Numbered from the stretch's first letter, positions 43,999 through 51,733 are shown. The stretch: DNA of 51,787 nt from JACTOJ01 sp032335695 (GCF_032335695.1 NZ_JACTOJ010000029.1:1-51787); one strand, 5' to 3'. Translations and numbers: made by a program. Notes: generated from the letters alone by a model not told the origin.

Positions 43999-45228
43999 TT
44001 AGCTTTTATATACACTTTCAAGTATGTTATTCCATTCTTTCCCTGTATACTTTCCTGAATATATATCTTTTATAGCTGATTCAATATATGCATAGAATTT
44101 TTCTGGAAAATACTCCATAAAATACATGCTATTAGCATCACTTTCAGAAATTAATTTAGCTATAGATTTTTCTATATCATTTGTTAATGTTTTTTCATTA
44201 ACTTTTATATTTCCAGTTATAATACCATTTTTAGCTAATTTTTCTTGAAATTTGTCACTAAAAAGAAATGTCATAAAATTATTAACTTCATCTTCGTTTT
44301 TGGTATTTACAGGTTTTGCAATTAAGCAGTTAACAACTATGGGCATATTCCCTTTTTTAGAATTGATGTCATAGTTTTGTACCATTCCTACTGCAGAATT
44401 ATCCATTTTGCTCGCATTTGATGAATAAGATATAAATAATGGTGTATCACCAGAATTAATTCTTGTAACTGTGCTATCTCCAGCAGCTTCAAAATTGCTT
44501 TCTGATAATTTTGTTTCTTTTATTATTCTATTTAACTCATCAAAAAAGTATTGTACATTAACATTTTTATAATCTTCTTTACTTTTGTTATATATTTTCA
44601 TTAAATCATTTCCATTTACAGTATTAGAAAACACTAATGAAGCAGTGGTATTTTGAAAATTATCTCCTGAATTAATTTGTACAGGTATTTTAATTTGCAA
44701 ATCTTTAAGTTTTGATAATATTGGCAGTATATCCATAACATTATTAGGTGATTTTAATCCTATTTTTGTTATAGCGCTAATATTATAGAATATATTAAGA
44801 CTAGTTGGAATCAATCCTATTGCATAATGTTTATCTCCTACCAATCCATAAGATCCCATTATATTATAGTATCTTTCATCTATATTTTCTTTATAAAAGT
44901 CATCTAAATCGGAAAGCACTCCTTTTTCACTTAACTGAAGCATGGTATTCCTTGGAGAAAGTATTATATCTATGTCACCTTTAACTATAGATTGCTGCAC
45001 TTTGCTCTCTAATACTGAACCTACAACATCTATTTGCACATCTTTCTTCTCATTTTTATATTCATCTATAGCTGTACCTATAATATCAGATACATATTTA
45101 TCTTCTACATCCACATAGGCTTTTATAATCTTTTTTTCGCTTTTATCCTTTTTTCCACATCCGCTTACAATAATACATATTATCAAAAAACAAGAGAGAT
45201 AGACAAAATGTTTGCTTCGTTTCTTCAA
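43999..45228 (-). CDS. Orphan extracellular solute-binding lipoprotein (family 1)
   Basis: The 409-residue protein has a lipoprotein signal peptide ending VSGC with Cys24 as the lipid-carrying residue. It has the plan of family 1 sugar or oligosaccharide binding proteins of ABC importers: an N-terminal VDVVGS-type beta region, EYKNEKKDVQIDVVG, GVLSDLDDF and a C-terminal helical part. No permease or ATPase genes are adjacent, so the ligand and transporter are unknown. The start is TTG 45228 with AAGGGGA upstream. The upstream region to 45510 is AT-rich, with TCATAT/ATATGA arms at 45394-45411. Confidence 0.85.
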   Translation of the reverse strand: MKKRSKHFVYLSCFLIICIIVSGCGKKDKSEKKIIKAYVDVEDKYVSDIIGTAIDEYKNEKKDVQIDVVGSVLESKVQQSIVKGDIDIILSPRNTMLQLSEKGVLSDLDDFYKENIDERYYNIMGSYGLVGDKHYAIGLIPTSLNIFYNISAITKIGLKSPNNVMDILPILSKLKDLQIKIPVQINSGDNFQNTTASLVFSNTVNGNDLMKIYNKSKEDYKNVNVQYFFDELNRIIKETKLSESNFEAAGDSTVTRINSGDTPLFISYSSNASKMDNSAVGMVQNYDINSKKGNMPIVVNCLIAKPVNTKNEDEVNNFMTFLFSDKFQEKLAKNGIITGNIKVNEKTLTNDIEKSIAKLISESDANSMYFMEYFPEKFYAYIESAIKDIYSGKYTGKEWNNILESVYKS

Positions 45229-45510
45229 TTTTATCCCCTTCTTCTAATTGTTATGTGAATATAAATAGCTAAAAAAATCTTTCTATTAAAGCTAACTTGA
45301 TAATTCATTAATAATTTTTCATTTTAAAATAATTATTTTAAATATATCTATATACATATATGTTCTCCTGCAATAATAAAATTTATGACAGGTTCATATA
45401 ATTTAATATGATTTATTTAAAACAAAGCCAATAAAAAATTAGATTTTAAGGACATTCTATAGAAAGCAATGATTAATAGGCAAAATTTTTTGAAAAGTTT
45501 TTTGTGAGTA

Positions 45511-45640
45511 CAAAAACAAAGGGACCGTTTCACGGTCCCAAGGGGGATGGGGGGTTTAGCCATGAATGGAAGTATAAAATTCTTGTTTATAAGATTTAAC
45601 ACTGTCATTCACGGCTATCGGAGACTTAATCTCCAATTAC
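45511..45640 (-). ncRNA. Candidate structured small RNA with C-rich single-stranded segment
   Basis: On the minus strand, in order: hairpin GGAGA/TCTCC (45620-45634); a long stem of TAGCC.TGAATG with CATTCA.GGCTA (arms 45606-45617 and 45557-45568, one mismatch) closing on an inner AT-rich stem; an unpaired segment CCCCCCATCCCCC (45542-45554); and a terminator GGGACCG-TGAAA-CGGTCCC (45521-45539) followed by TTTGTTTTTG. The T tract fixes the strand. The 5' end is not visible. The C-rich segment is complementary to G-rich ribosome binding sites followed by ATG. No known RNA family was recognised. Confidence 0.55.
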
Positions 45641-45719
45641 ATTATTATTCTTTCCTGTTTAAATAAAAATATACAAATTTTATTTTTATTTTTAAAAATA
45701 ATTTATATGGAGGAGTATT

Positions 45720-46103
45720 ATGCCTATATTTTCAGAAAAAGATTCTAGGAATAATGAAAGAATAGAAACTTTAATAGGTGAACAATGCAGAATAACTGGT
45801 AACCTAAGTGGAAGCGGTCTTTTAAAAATTGACGGAAGTGTAGATGGTGATATATTATGGCAGGATGATATACTTCTTGGCTCTTCAGCTATCTATAATG
45901 GAAATATAGCATGTAATAGCGCTTATATTTCAGGATTCCTAAAAGGAAATATAATTTGTCAAGAAACCTTAGTTGTAGAATCTACTGGAAAAATTTCTGG
46001 TGATATTACAGTTAAAAAATTAGTAGTAAAAGAAGGAGGAAGCATAGATGGGAAATGTACTACGCTTGTAAAAAAGGACATTCTCGAAGTACTTGAAGCT
46101 TAA
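45720..46103 (+). CDS. Bactofilin (polymer-forming cytoskeletal protein)
   Basis: The 127-residue protein is almost entirely a bactofilin domain (residues about 14-115), a right-handed beta helix with short hydrophobic repeats such as GSGLLKIDGSVDGDI and VESTGKISGDITVKKLVVKE. Bactofilins assemble without nucleotide into filaments at the membrane that organise cell-wall enzymes or appendages. No peptidase gene of the M23 type is adjacent, in contrast to many bactofilin loci. GGAGGAG precedes ATG. The five-gene cluster of small proteins lies on the other strand beyond a repeat. Confidence 0.93.
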   Translation: MPIFSEKDSRNNERIETLIGEQCRITGNLSGSGLLKIDGSVDGDILWQDDILLGSSAIYNGNIACNSAYISGFLKGNIICQETLVVESTGKISGDITVKKLVVKEGGSIDGKCTTLVKKDILEVLEA

Positions 46104-46130
46104 ATATTACTTCAATCCTCAAATTACAAA

Positions 46131-46283
46131 TAATAAGTTAGAGATAAAAGTAATAAAGAAGAAGTAAGAATTAAAAGTTATGGCTAAAATTCGCCTTCAG
46201 CGAATTTATAAATTGAAATTGGCTTCCTCAGAAGCCGATTTCTCACATAAATTCTTCACTCCTACTTCTTACCTCTTAACTTG
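46131..46283. repeat. Interspersed repeat R2 (copy 3), with two internal hairpins
   Basis: The outer arms (TAATAAGTTAGAG... and ...CTCTTAACTTG) are imperfectly inverted. Inside are two exact small hairpins: AATTCGC/GCGAATT (46188-46206) and GGCTTC/GAAGCC (46221-46236). Phrases such as GAAGTAAGAATTAAAAGTTA and AGCCGATTTCT recur in the copies at 1611 and 3125. It lies between converging genes and may also stop transcription. Confidence 0.55.
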
Positions 46284-46295
46284 AAAAAATTCGTA

Positions 46296-46784
46296 TTATC
46301 TTTTCAAAATTCTACTGATCATATATATTTGAAGTACCATATCAATCAAGGCAGCTCTCTCTGGAGATACCATTGGCCTTAAAGCACCAAGTATCTGTAG
46401 TCTTCTATCTCCTCCAACGGGTATGCCTGATAATCCAGCGTTAGGCTGCTGCATTTGCGGCTGAGCCTGAGGTTGTGCTCCACCAAGCATTCCAGCCAAA
46501 TTTCCTAGTAGCCCCCCTGCACCGCCTAAGTTTCCTAGCAGTCCACCTGCACCACCTAAGTTTCCTAAACTGCCTAGTCCTCCTAATCCTCCAAGTAGTG
46601 AAGACAACTGCTTCATATCTACATTTTGCATCATTGAGGCCAATTGATTAAAATCTATATTTCCTAAGTTGTTATTTCCTAAATTAATATTGTTTGAATC
46701 CTCATTATTAGTATTTTGATTTGATGGTTCTTTTTTATCTTCATCATATACATCTACATCAATCACTTTTCTTTGCCTAGCCAA
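46296..46784 (-). CDS. Small Gly/Leu/Asn-rich protein, family A (A2)
   Basis: The 162-residue protein has no membrane helix. Its N-terminus is basic then acidic (RKVIDVDVYDEDKKEP), followed by an Asn-rich linker and IDFNQLASMMQNVDMKQLSS. A Gly-Leu repeat region follows (GGAGGLLGNL twice; a 30-base tandem repeat at 46501-46560 in the DNA), then a Gln/Pro stretch and a C-terminal helical region LGALRPMVSPERAALIDMVL followed by QIYMISRILKR. The IDFNQLASM part and the C-terminus align with the protein at 47323-47673, so they are paralogues. The start is TTG 46784 after GAGGTGG. Function unknown. Confidence 0.8.
   Translation of the reverse strand: MARQRKVIDVDVYDEDKKEPSNQNTNNEDSNNINLGNNNLGNIDFNQLASMMQNVDMKQLSSLLGGLGGLGSLGNLGGAGGLLGNLGGAGGLLGNLAGMLGGAQPQAQPQMQQPNAGLSGIPVGGDRRLQILGALRPMVSPERAALIDMVLQIYMISRILKR
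46501..46568. repeat. 30-base tandem repeat, two copies and part of a third
   Basis: TTTCCTAGTAGCCCCCCTGC and its next ten bases recur with few changes at 46531-46560 and in part at 46561-46568. In the protein it encodes the repeated decapeptide GGAGGLLGNL. Confidence 0.8.
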
Positions 46785-46843
46785 ACTGTGCCACCTCCAT
46801 ATACGTTTAGTATGCTAGAATAACCTACACTATGATTAAAAAA

Positions 46844-47209
46844 CTATAAATCTAAATACTCATCATCCTGGCCTCTTAAGCCATCTACATTTATTATATT
46901 GGTATTAGCATTCCTGCCAGCATTATTACCTCTAAAGAGCAGTAAAAACAGCAGCAAAAATAATATTACGTTTGAACTAGATCTTGTTGTAGTTCTTCTA
47001 GCACTTCTTCTTCGTCGTCTTCCTCCACAGCATATGCCAGGATCCATTATAGTATTGCTTCCGCCACAACAGCAAATGAGGACTATAACAATTACTATTA
47101 TCAAAATATTTTGATTATTTCCTTGGCAATTATTATTTCCAACTTCTACACATCCACCTCTGCCGTCCCTCACAGCCACATCGTTTGCTCTTCCAATCAT
47201 AGTGTACAT
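46844..47209 (-). CDS. Small two-helix Cys/Arg-rich membrane protein, family B (B2)
   Basis: The 121-residue protein has an N-terminal polar part, transmembrane helix 1 ending in a cysteine cluster (NILIIVIVIVLICCCGG), a loop with two further cysteines and an arginine run (GRRRRRSARRTTTR), helix 2 (NVILFLLLFLLLFRGNNAG) and the tail NTNIINVD...DDEYLDL. The plan and the tail match the protein at 48102-48449. AAAGGAG precedes the start; ATG 47209 and ATG 47200 are both possible. A perfect TATAAT lies about 50 bases upstream in a 7-1-7 palindrome (47254-47268). Function unknown. Confidence 0.78.
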   Translation of the reverse strand: MYTMIGRANDVAVRDGRGGCVEVGNNNCQGNNQNILIIVIVIVLICCCGGSNTIMDPGICCGGRRRRRSARRTTTRSSSNVILFLLLFLLLFRGNNAGRNANTNIINVDGLRGQDDEYLDL

Positions 47210-47322
47210 CACTCCTTTCATTTATAATAAGTTTAACTTTTGTATTAAATTCTATATTATTATAATATTCTGCTGATTGCTTAATTGATACTATAATAGA
47301 ATGATGTAGTCTCTATTATTAC

Positions 47323-47673
47323 TTAGGAGTTAGCTTTATTGGATGCTGCATATAGTTGTATAACTGTCTGCAGTAATTCACTTTTATCTGCTTCTATTAG
47401 TACCTTAAGAGCTTTTGTAATTTCTTCCCTTTGTTTTTTTCTATCATCCTTATTACCATTTTCAGCATCAGATTCACTACCTAAGCCAGTACCTACATTA
47501 GAATTATTCATAGAGTTCATAAGACTGTTTACATCTATGCCATTTATTAAACTTGCAATAGTACTAAGATTTAAATTGCTAAGAAGAGAATTATTATTGC
47601 TGCTATTAGTCTGAGTCTGTTGTTGTTGCTGTTGCTGTGACATAGGTTCCCTATGCCTTCTATGTTTTGGCAT
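47323..47673 (-). CDS. Small Gln/Asn-rich protein, family A (A1)
   Basis: The 116-residue soluble protein has a basic start (MPKHRRHREP), a glutamine run (SQQQQQQQTQT), an Asn/Ser-rich part, the family phrase NLSTIASLINGIDVNSLMNS and a C-terminal helical region ITKALKVLIEADKSELLQTV followed by IQLYAAS. It aligns with the A2 protein at 46296 in both conserved parts. The ATG at 47673 is chosen because GAGGGTGG lies just upstream. It lies between the C and B2 genes in a cotranscribed run. Function unknown. Confidence 0.8.
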   Translation of the reverse strand: MPKHRRHREPMSQQQQQQQTQTNSSNNNSLLSNLNLSTIASLINGIDVNSLMNSMNNSNVGTGLGSESDAENGNKDDRKKQREEITKALKVLIEADKSELLQTVIQLYAASNKANS

Positions 47674-47697
47674 TTTATCCACCCTCTTTTTTTCATA

Positions 47698-48057
47698 TTA
47701 ACCATCTATAACTTCATCATATTCAACTGTCTCCGGATCATCACAAATAGGTTTTTCTTTATTTTCATCTTTACATAAAAATAATATTGCTACTACGGCT
47801 ACTATAAATATGATGTTGCTTCCAAAAATATTGCCCATCCCTCCTAATTGAGGTATAAGTAACGGTGCTTTCGGCGGTTCACACTTATTGTCATTTCCAT
47901 GTTTACCATTACCACAATCTTTTTCAGGAGGAGGTGTTAAAAAATTTAATCCTAAAATCGGGCCGGCTTTTCCGAATCCCAAAACTATGAACAATACAAC
48001 AACCCAAAGAAAAATATCATTTGAAAAACTCGGGAATTTAAATTTACTTAATTCCAT
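47698..48057 (-). CDS. Small two-helix membrane protein C of the cluster
   Basis: The 119-residue protein has helix 1 (IFLWVVVLFIVLGFG), a Pro/Gly-rich loop with two cysteines (EKDCGNGKHGNDNKCEPPKA), helix 2 (NIIFIVAVVAILFLC) and an acidic tail ending VEYDEVIDG. It shares the two-helix, cysteine-loop, acidic-tail plan of the B proteins without obvious sequence identity. AGGGGG precedes ATG. It sits between B1 and A1 with gaps of about 25 and 45 bases. Function unknown. Confidence 0.78.
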   Translation of the reverse strand: MELSKFKFPSFSNDIFLWVVVLFIVLGFGKAGPILGLNFLTPPPEKDCGNGKHGNDNKCEPPKAPLLIPQLGGMGNIFGSNIIFIVAVVAILFLCKDENKEKPICDDPETVEYDEVIDG

Positions 48058-48101
48058 TAGTTATCCCCCTAAATATATTGATTTTATAATCATTTCTCAT
48101 A

Positions 48102-48449
48102 TTAACATAGTTCATCATATCCGTAATTATCATCAGGGTCTACATTTATTACATTGGTATTTATATTTCCTGCTCCCGTACCGCCCAATCCATTGCCCCC
48201 AAAAAGCAAAAGAGCTAGAAGTATCCATATCCATAAATTGTTTTGGAAACCTCCACCGCTGGTATTACATCCACTAGTTGATCTAACACATGGATTATTA
48301 ACTCCACACAAGAAAGAATTTCCTCCACATCCACATAATAAAACTGCAAAAATAATTACCACAAATATTAAGTTATTTCCGCATAATAAGTTTTTAATAC
48401 TTTTATCGCTACAACTGGTGGAAGCTACTTCATCAAGGGCCCTATTCAT
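48102..48449 (-). CDS. Small two-helix Cys/Gly-rich membrane protein, family B (B1)
   Basis: The 115-residue protein has an N-terminal part (MNRALDEVASTSCSDKSIKN), helix 1 leading into a Cys/Gly cluster (FVVIIFAVLLCGCGGNSFLC), a loop with further cysteines, helix 2 (LWIWILLALLLFGGNGLGG) and the tail INTNVINVDPDDNYGYDELC. The TNVINVD phrase matches TNIINVD in B2. The ATG at 48449 follows AAAGGAAG by eight bases. It is the first gene of the cluster. Function unknown; a spore or envelope structural role is a guess. Confidence 0.78.
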   Translation of the reverse strand: MNRALDEVASTSCSDKSIKNLLCGNNLIFVVIIFAVLLCGCGGNSFLCGVNNPCVRSTSGCNTSGGGFQNNLWIWILLALLLFGGNGLGGTGAGNINTNVINVDPDDNYGYDELC

Positions 48450-48491
48450 TTTTAACACTTCCTTTCAAAAAACTCTCTTCACTTTTGTATC

Positions 48492-48505
48492 ATAGTATAT
48501 ACTAT
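48492..48505. promoter_or_regulatory. Perfect palindrome ATAGTATATACTAT upstream of the five-gene cluster
   Basis: The 14-base palindrome lies about 45 bases upstream of the B1 start codon. It contains TATACT, a possible -10 box, on both strands. It could be an operator or a promoter element. Confidence 0.4.
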
Positions 48506-48564
48506 TCTTACATTAGCAAATTGACACCACAGCATATTTATTATCCATATATTTTGGAATCATA

Positions 48565-48630
48565 GAAAAAAATCCAAACTTCATTATCAAGCAAAGTATT
48601 ATACTTTACCTAATATGAAATTTGGATTTT
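48565..48630 (-). terminator. Intrinsic terminator of the lon-engB operon
   Basis: AAATCCAAA.TTCATTA pairs with TAAT.TGAA.TTTGGATTT in a long stem with an inner AAAGTAT/ATACTTT hairpin. On the minus strand TTTTTTTCT follows. Confidence 0.75.
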
Positions 48631-48638
48631 ATTTGTAA

Positions 48639-49220
48639 TTAGCTTAAATCTTCAAATAGATAATTTATTATTTCTTCCTTATTATTTTTTTTGACAGAAG
48701 AAAATAATAAAAGTTCCTCATCAGAAATTTTCAATGTATCTTTTATTATCTTTTGATTTTTAGCCAATTCATTTTTTGTAAGTTTATCTATCTTTGTAGC
48801 TATTACTACCACTTTATATCCATGATATTTTATCCAATCCAGCATAAGTATGTCATCTTCAGTTGGGGCACGCCTGCTATCTACCAGCAGAACTACTTTT
48901 TTAAGAAAAGCCCTGCCTACTAAATATTCTTCCATGATCTTTCCCCATTTTTCTTTTTCTACTTTAGAAACCTTCGCATAACCATATCCAGGTAAATCCA
49001 CAAGATAAAAAGAATTATTAATGAGGAAAAAATTTATTAATCGAGTTTTCCCAGGCGTATTTCCTACTTTTGCTAGATGTCTTCTGTTGGTGAAAGCATT
49101 TATTATAGATGACTTACCCACATTAGAACGTCCTACAAAAGCTATTTCTGGTAGTTCATCCTTAGGATACTGACCTTTAACTACCGCTGAAGTAATAAAT
49201 TCAGACTGCTTAATTTCCAT
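48639..49220 (-). CDS. engB: Ribosome biogenesis GTP-binding protein EngB (YsxC)
   Basis: This essential GTPase takes part in assembly of the large ribosomal subunit. The 193-residue protein has G1 GRSNVGKS (residues about 30-37), G3 DLPGYGYAK and G4 TKIDK, and matches the family length. Its start overlaps the lon coding end by 11 bases and its ribosome binding site (GAGGAAG) lies inside lon, the conserved lon-engB arrangement of Firmicutes. The terminator lies directly downstream. Confidence 0.97.
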   Translation of the reverse strand: MEIKQSEFITSAVVKGQYPKDELPEIAFVGRSNVGKSSIINAFTNRRHLAKVGNTPGKTRLINFFLINNSFYLVDLPGYGYAKVSKVEKEKWGKIMEEYLVGRAFLKKVVLLVDSRRAPTEDDILMLDWIKYHGYKVVVIATKIDKLTKNELAKNQKIIKDTLKISDEELLLFSSVKKNNKEEIINYLFEDLS

Positions 49221-51546
49221 GAGTTTCTTCCTCCAATAGAGCTTCCTTTACAACATCATCTACCATTGCTGCCGGTATAAATTTAATTTTATTTTTTACG
49301 CTGCCAGGAATTTTTTCTAAATCCTTTTGATTTTCTTTAGGAAATATTATTGTATCAATTCCCGCTCTATAGGCTGCAAGACTTTTTTCCTTAAGTCCCC
49401 CTATAGGAAGCACTCTTCCTATCAAAGTAATTTCTCCAGTCATAGCAACGTTATGCTTAACCTTCCTGCTGGATAATGCTGATACTAATGCGGTTATCAT
49501 TGTTACACCAGCTGAAGGTCCATCCTTAGGTACTGCCCCCTCTGGTACGTGGATATGTATATCCTTATTTTTATAGAAGTCGCTTTGTATATGATATTTC
49601 TCAGAATTAGCCCTTACATAGCTATAAGCAGCTTTTGCTGATTCTTTCATAACATCTCCAAGCTTACCTGTAAGTTCAAGTCTTCCATTACCATCCATTA
49701 CAGATACTTCTACTGGAAGCGTATCTCCGCCGTAAGCAGTCCATGCTAGTCCTGTAACTACTCCTACCTTATCTTCTTTATCAGCTTTATCATAGCTAAA
49801 GATTCCTGCTCCTAAATATTTTCTAACATGGTTAACAGTGATATTTATTTTTTTCTTATTATTCTCAAGCATATCTGCTATGCTCTTTCTAATTACTGAA
49901 CCTATATTTCTTTCAAGACTTCTAACTCCAGATTCTCTTGTATATTCTTCTATTATTACACTTATACTAGCATCAGAAATAGTAATTTTATTATCCTCTA
50001 CTCCATGCTCTTTTAATTTTTTAGGTACTAAATATTTTTTTGCTATATTCAGTTTTTCATCATATGTATATCCTTCTACCTCTATGATTTCCATTCTATC
50101 CATTAGAGGTCTAGGAATAGTATGTAGAGAATTGGCTGTGGTTATGAATAACACATTAGATAAATCCATTTCTAATTCTAAATAATGATCTCTAAATGTA
50201 TTGTTTTGTTCTGCATCTAACACTTCAAGCAATGCATCTGAAGGATCTCCTCGAAAGTCACTATTCATTTTATCTATTTCATCCAACAAAAATAATGGAT
50301 TTTTTGATTTTGCTTGCTTCATCCCATATACAATTCTGCCTGGAATTGCACCTACATAAGTTCTTCTATGTCCTCTTATTTCTGCTTCGTCACGAACTCC
50401 TCCTAGGGACATTCTTACAAAATTTCTTCCTAGGGCGTGAGCTACAGATTTAGCTATAGAAGTTTTTCCTACACCTGGAGGTCCCACCAAACATAATATA
50501 GGCCCTTTAAGGGAATTACTCATTTGCTTTACTGCCAGATACTCTATAATTCTATCTTTAACATCTTTAAGTCCAAAATGTTCATTATCTAATATTTCTC
50601 TAGCTTTTTTAATATCTTTATTATCTTTTGTTTCATTGTTCCATGGAAGATCTAGTATCCAATCTAAATAAGTCCTTATTACATTGCCCTCAGCTGAATT
50701 AACTCCTGTACCTTTAAGTCTATCCAATTCGTATAGAGCTTTTTCTTTGACACTTTTAGGTAACTTAGCCTTATTTATTTTACTCTTATACTTATTAATC
50801 TCTTTTTTATCTTCGTCATCTTCTCCAAGCTCTTCCTGTATAGCTTTAAGCTGTTCTCTAAGGTAATAGTCCTTTTGAACTTTATCTATTTTGTTTTTTA
50901 CCCTTACGCCTATCTTTTTCTCTAATTTTAATATTTCAGTTTCATTTTCTACTATGACTAGAAGCTTTTCAATTCTCTGAGTAATGTTGCAAGCTTCTAG
51001 AAGCTCTTGTTTCTTATCTTGCTTTAACATTAAATATGAAGCTATCATATCTGACAGTCTTCCTGGAGAATCCAAGTAATCCTCAAAAGTCACTAAGGAT
51101 TCCACAGGCATGGCACCTGATAACTTTATATATTCATCAAAAGCGTCTTTTAACATTCTTACAAGAGCTTCTGTATTATTATTATTCTCCTTCGCATCGA
51201 CTTCTTTAATTTCTTCTATCTCTGCTTTAAAATAATTTTCTTCATCTATGTACTTGATTATTTTGCCTCTATACATTCCTTCAACTAGCACTCTTACAGT
51301 ATCACCAGGAAGCTTAAGCAATTGTTTTATAGTGCACACAGTACCAATTTGAAATATATCTTCTTCTGCTGGCTCCTCTTTTTTTGCATCTTTTTGTGAT
51401 ATAAGAAAAATTTCTTGAGAGTTAAGCATCGCTGCCTCTAACGCAAGAATTGATTTTTCTCTTCCCACATCAAAATGTAAAACCATATATGGAAAAATAG
51501 TAATTCCTCTTAAAGGGATAAGAGGTAATACCTTCAATTCAGTCAT
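49210..51546 (-). CDS. lon: ATP-dependent protease La (Lon)
   Basis: It degrades misfolded and regulatory proteins in the cytoplasm. The 778-residue protein has the LAN N-terminal domain (about 5-200), a coiled-coil linker, the AAA+ module with Walker A GPPGVGKT (about 355-362) and Walker B LFLLDEIDK, and the protease domain with the catalytic serine in PKDGPSAGVT and the lysine in GLKEKSLAAYRAG. Length and order match LonA. GAGGAA lies six bases before ATG. A weak promoter (TTGACT 51615-51620, TTAAAT 51592-51597) lies upstream. I see no CIRCE element. Confidence 0.97.
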   Translation of the reverse strand: MTELKVLPLIPLRGITIFPYMVLHFDVGREKSILALEAAMLNSQEIFLISQKDAKKEEPAEEDIFQIGTVCTIKQLLKLPGDTVRVLVEGMYRGKIIKYIDEENYFKAEIEEIKEVDAKENNNNTEALVRMLKDAFDEYIKLSGAMPVESLVTFEDYLDSPGRLSDMIASYLMLKQDKKQELLEACNITQRIEKLLVIVENETEILKLEKKIGVRVKNKIDKVQKDYYLREQLKAIQEELGEDDEDKKEINKYKSKINKAKLPKSVKEKALYELDRLKGTGVNSAEGNVIRTYLDWILDLPWNNETKDNKDIKKAREILDNEHFGLKDVKDRIIEYLAVKQMSNSLKGPILCLVGPPGVGKTSIAKSVAHALGRNFVRMSLGGVRDEAEIRGHRRTYVGAIPGRIVYGMKQAKSKNPLFLLDEIDKMNSDFRGDPSDALLEVLDAEQNNTFRDHYLELEMDLSNVLFITTANSLHTIPRPLMDRMEIIEVEGYTYDEKLNIAKKYLVPKKLKEHGVEDNKITISDASISVIIEEYTRESGVRSLERNIGSVIRKSIADMLENNKKKINITVNHVRKYLGAGIFSYDKADKEDKVGVVTGLAWTAYGGDTLPVEVSVMDGNGRLELTGKLGDVMKESAKAAYSYVRANSEKYHIQSDFYKNKDIHIHVPEGAVPKDGPSAGVTMITALVSALSSRKVKHNVAMTGEITLIGRVLPIGGLKEKSLAAYRAGIDTIIFPKENQKDLEKIPGSVKNKIKFIPAAMVDDVVKEALLEEETHGN

Positions 51547-51699
51547 TAAACATTCCTCACTTTCATAAGCCGTAATACGAAGTATATATTTATTTAATAT
51601 TAATTTGAAAGAATAGTCAATAGCAGATTCTCTTGTATATACAAATTTATACTGGTTTTCTTATAATTATTATATTCCGGGTCTTTGACAGTTAAATAA

Positions 51700-51733
51700 C
51701 AAAAAAAATCCTCGCAAGCCTTGAAATAGGCTT
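51700..51733 (-). terminator. Possible terminator of the gene beyond the right edge
   Basis: On the minus strand AAGCC pairs with GGCTT around an eight-base loop, followed seven bases later by TTTTTTTT. The stem is short. It would end a transcript entering from the right of the window. Confidence 0.35.

Noticed and set aside
45417..45608. 63-residue minus-strand frame across the small-RNA candidate
   Set aside because: It has no ribosome binding site and reads through the terminator hairpin and the C-rich segment, which are better explained as RNA structure.
45562..45666. 34-residue plus-strand frame starting after GGGGGATGGGGGG
   Set aside because: The G-run looks like a ribosome binding site, but the frame crosses both arms of a long stem and resembles no protein; the T tract supports transcription from the minus strand.
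47254..47268. ATATTATTATAATAT, a 7-1-7 palindrome that might be a Fur/PerR box before B2
   Set aside because: Made only of A and T in AT-rich DNA and coinciding with a -10 box; chance is a sufficient explanation.
48154..48495. 113-residue plus-strand frame opposite the B1 gene (and similar at 47339 and 47888)
   Set aside because: The minus-strand genes have ribosome binding sites and family resemblance among themselves; the plus-strand frames are Pro/Leu-rich shadows of Gly/Asn-rich genes.
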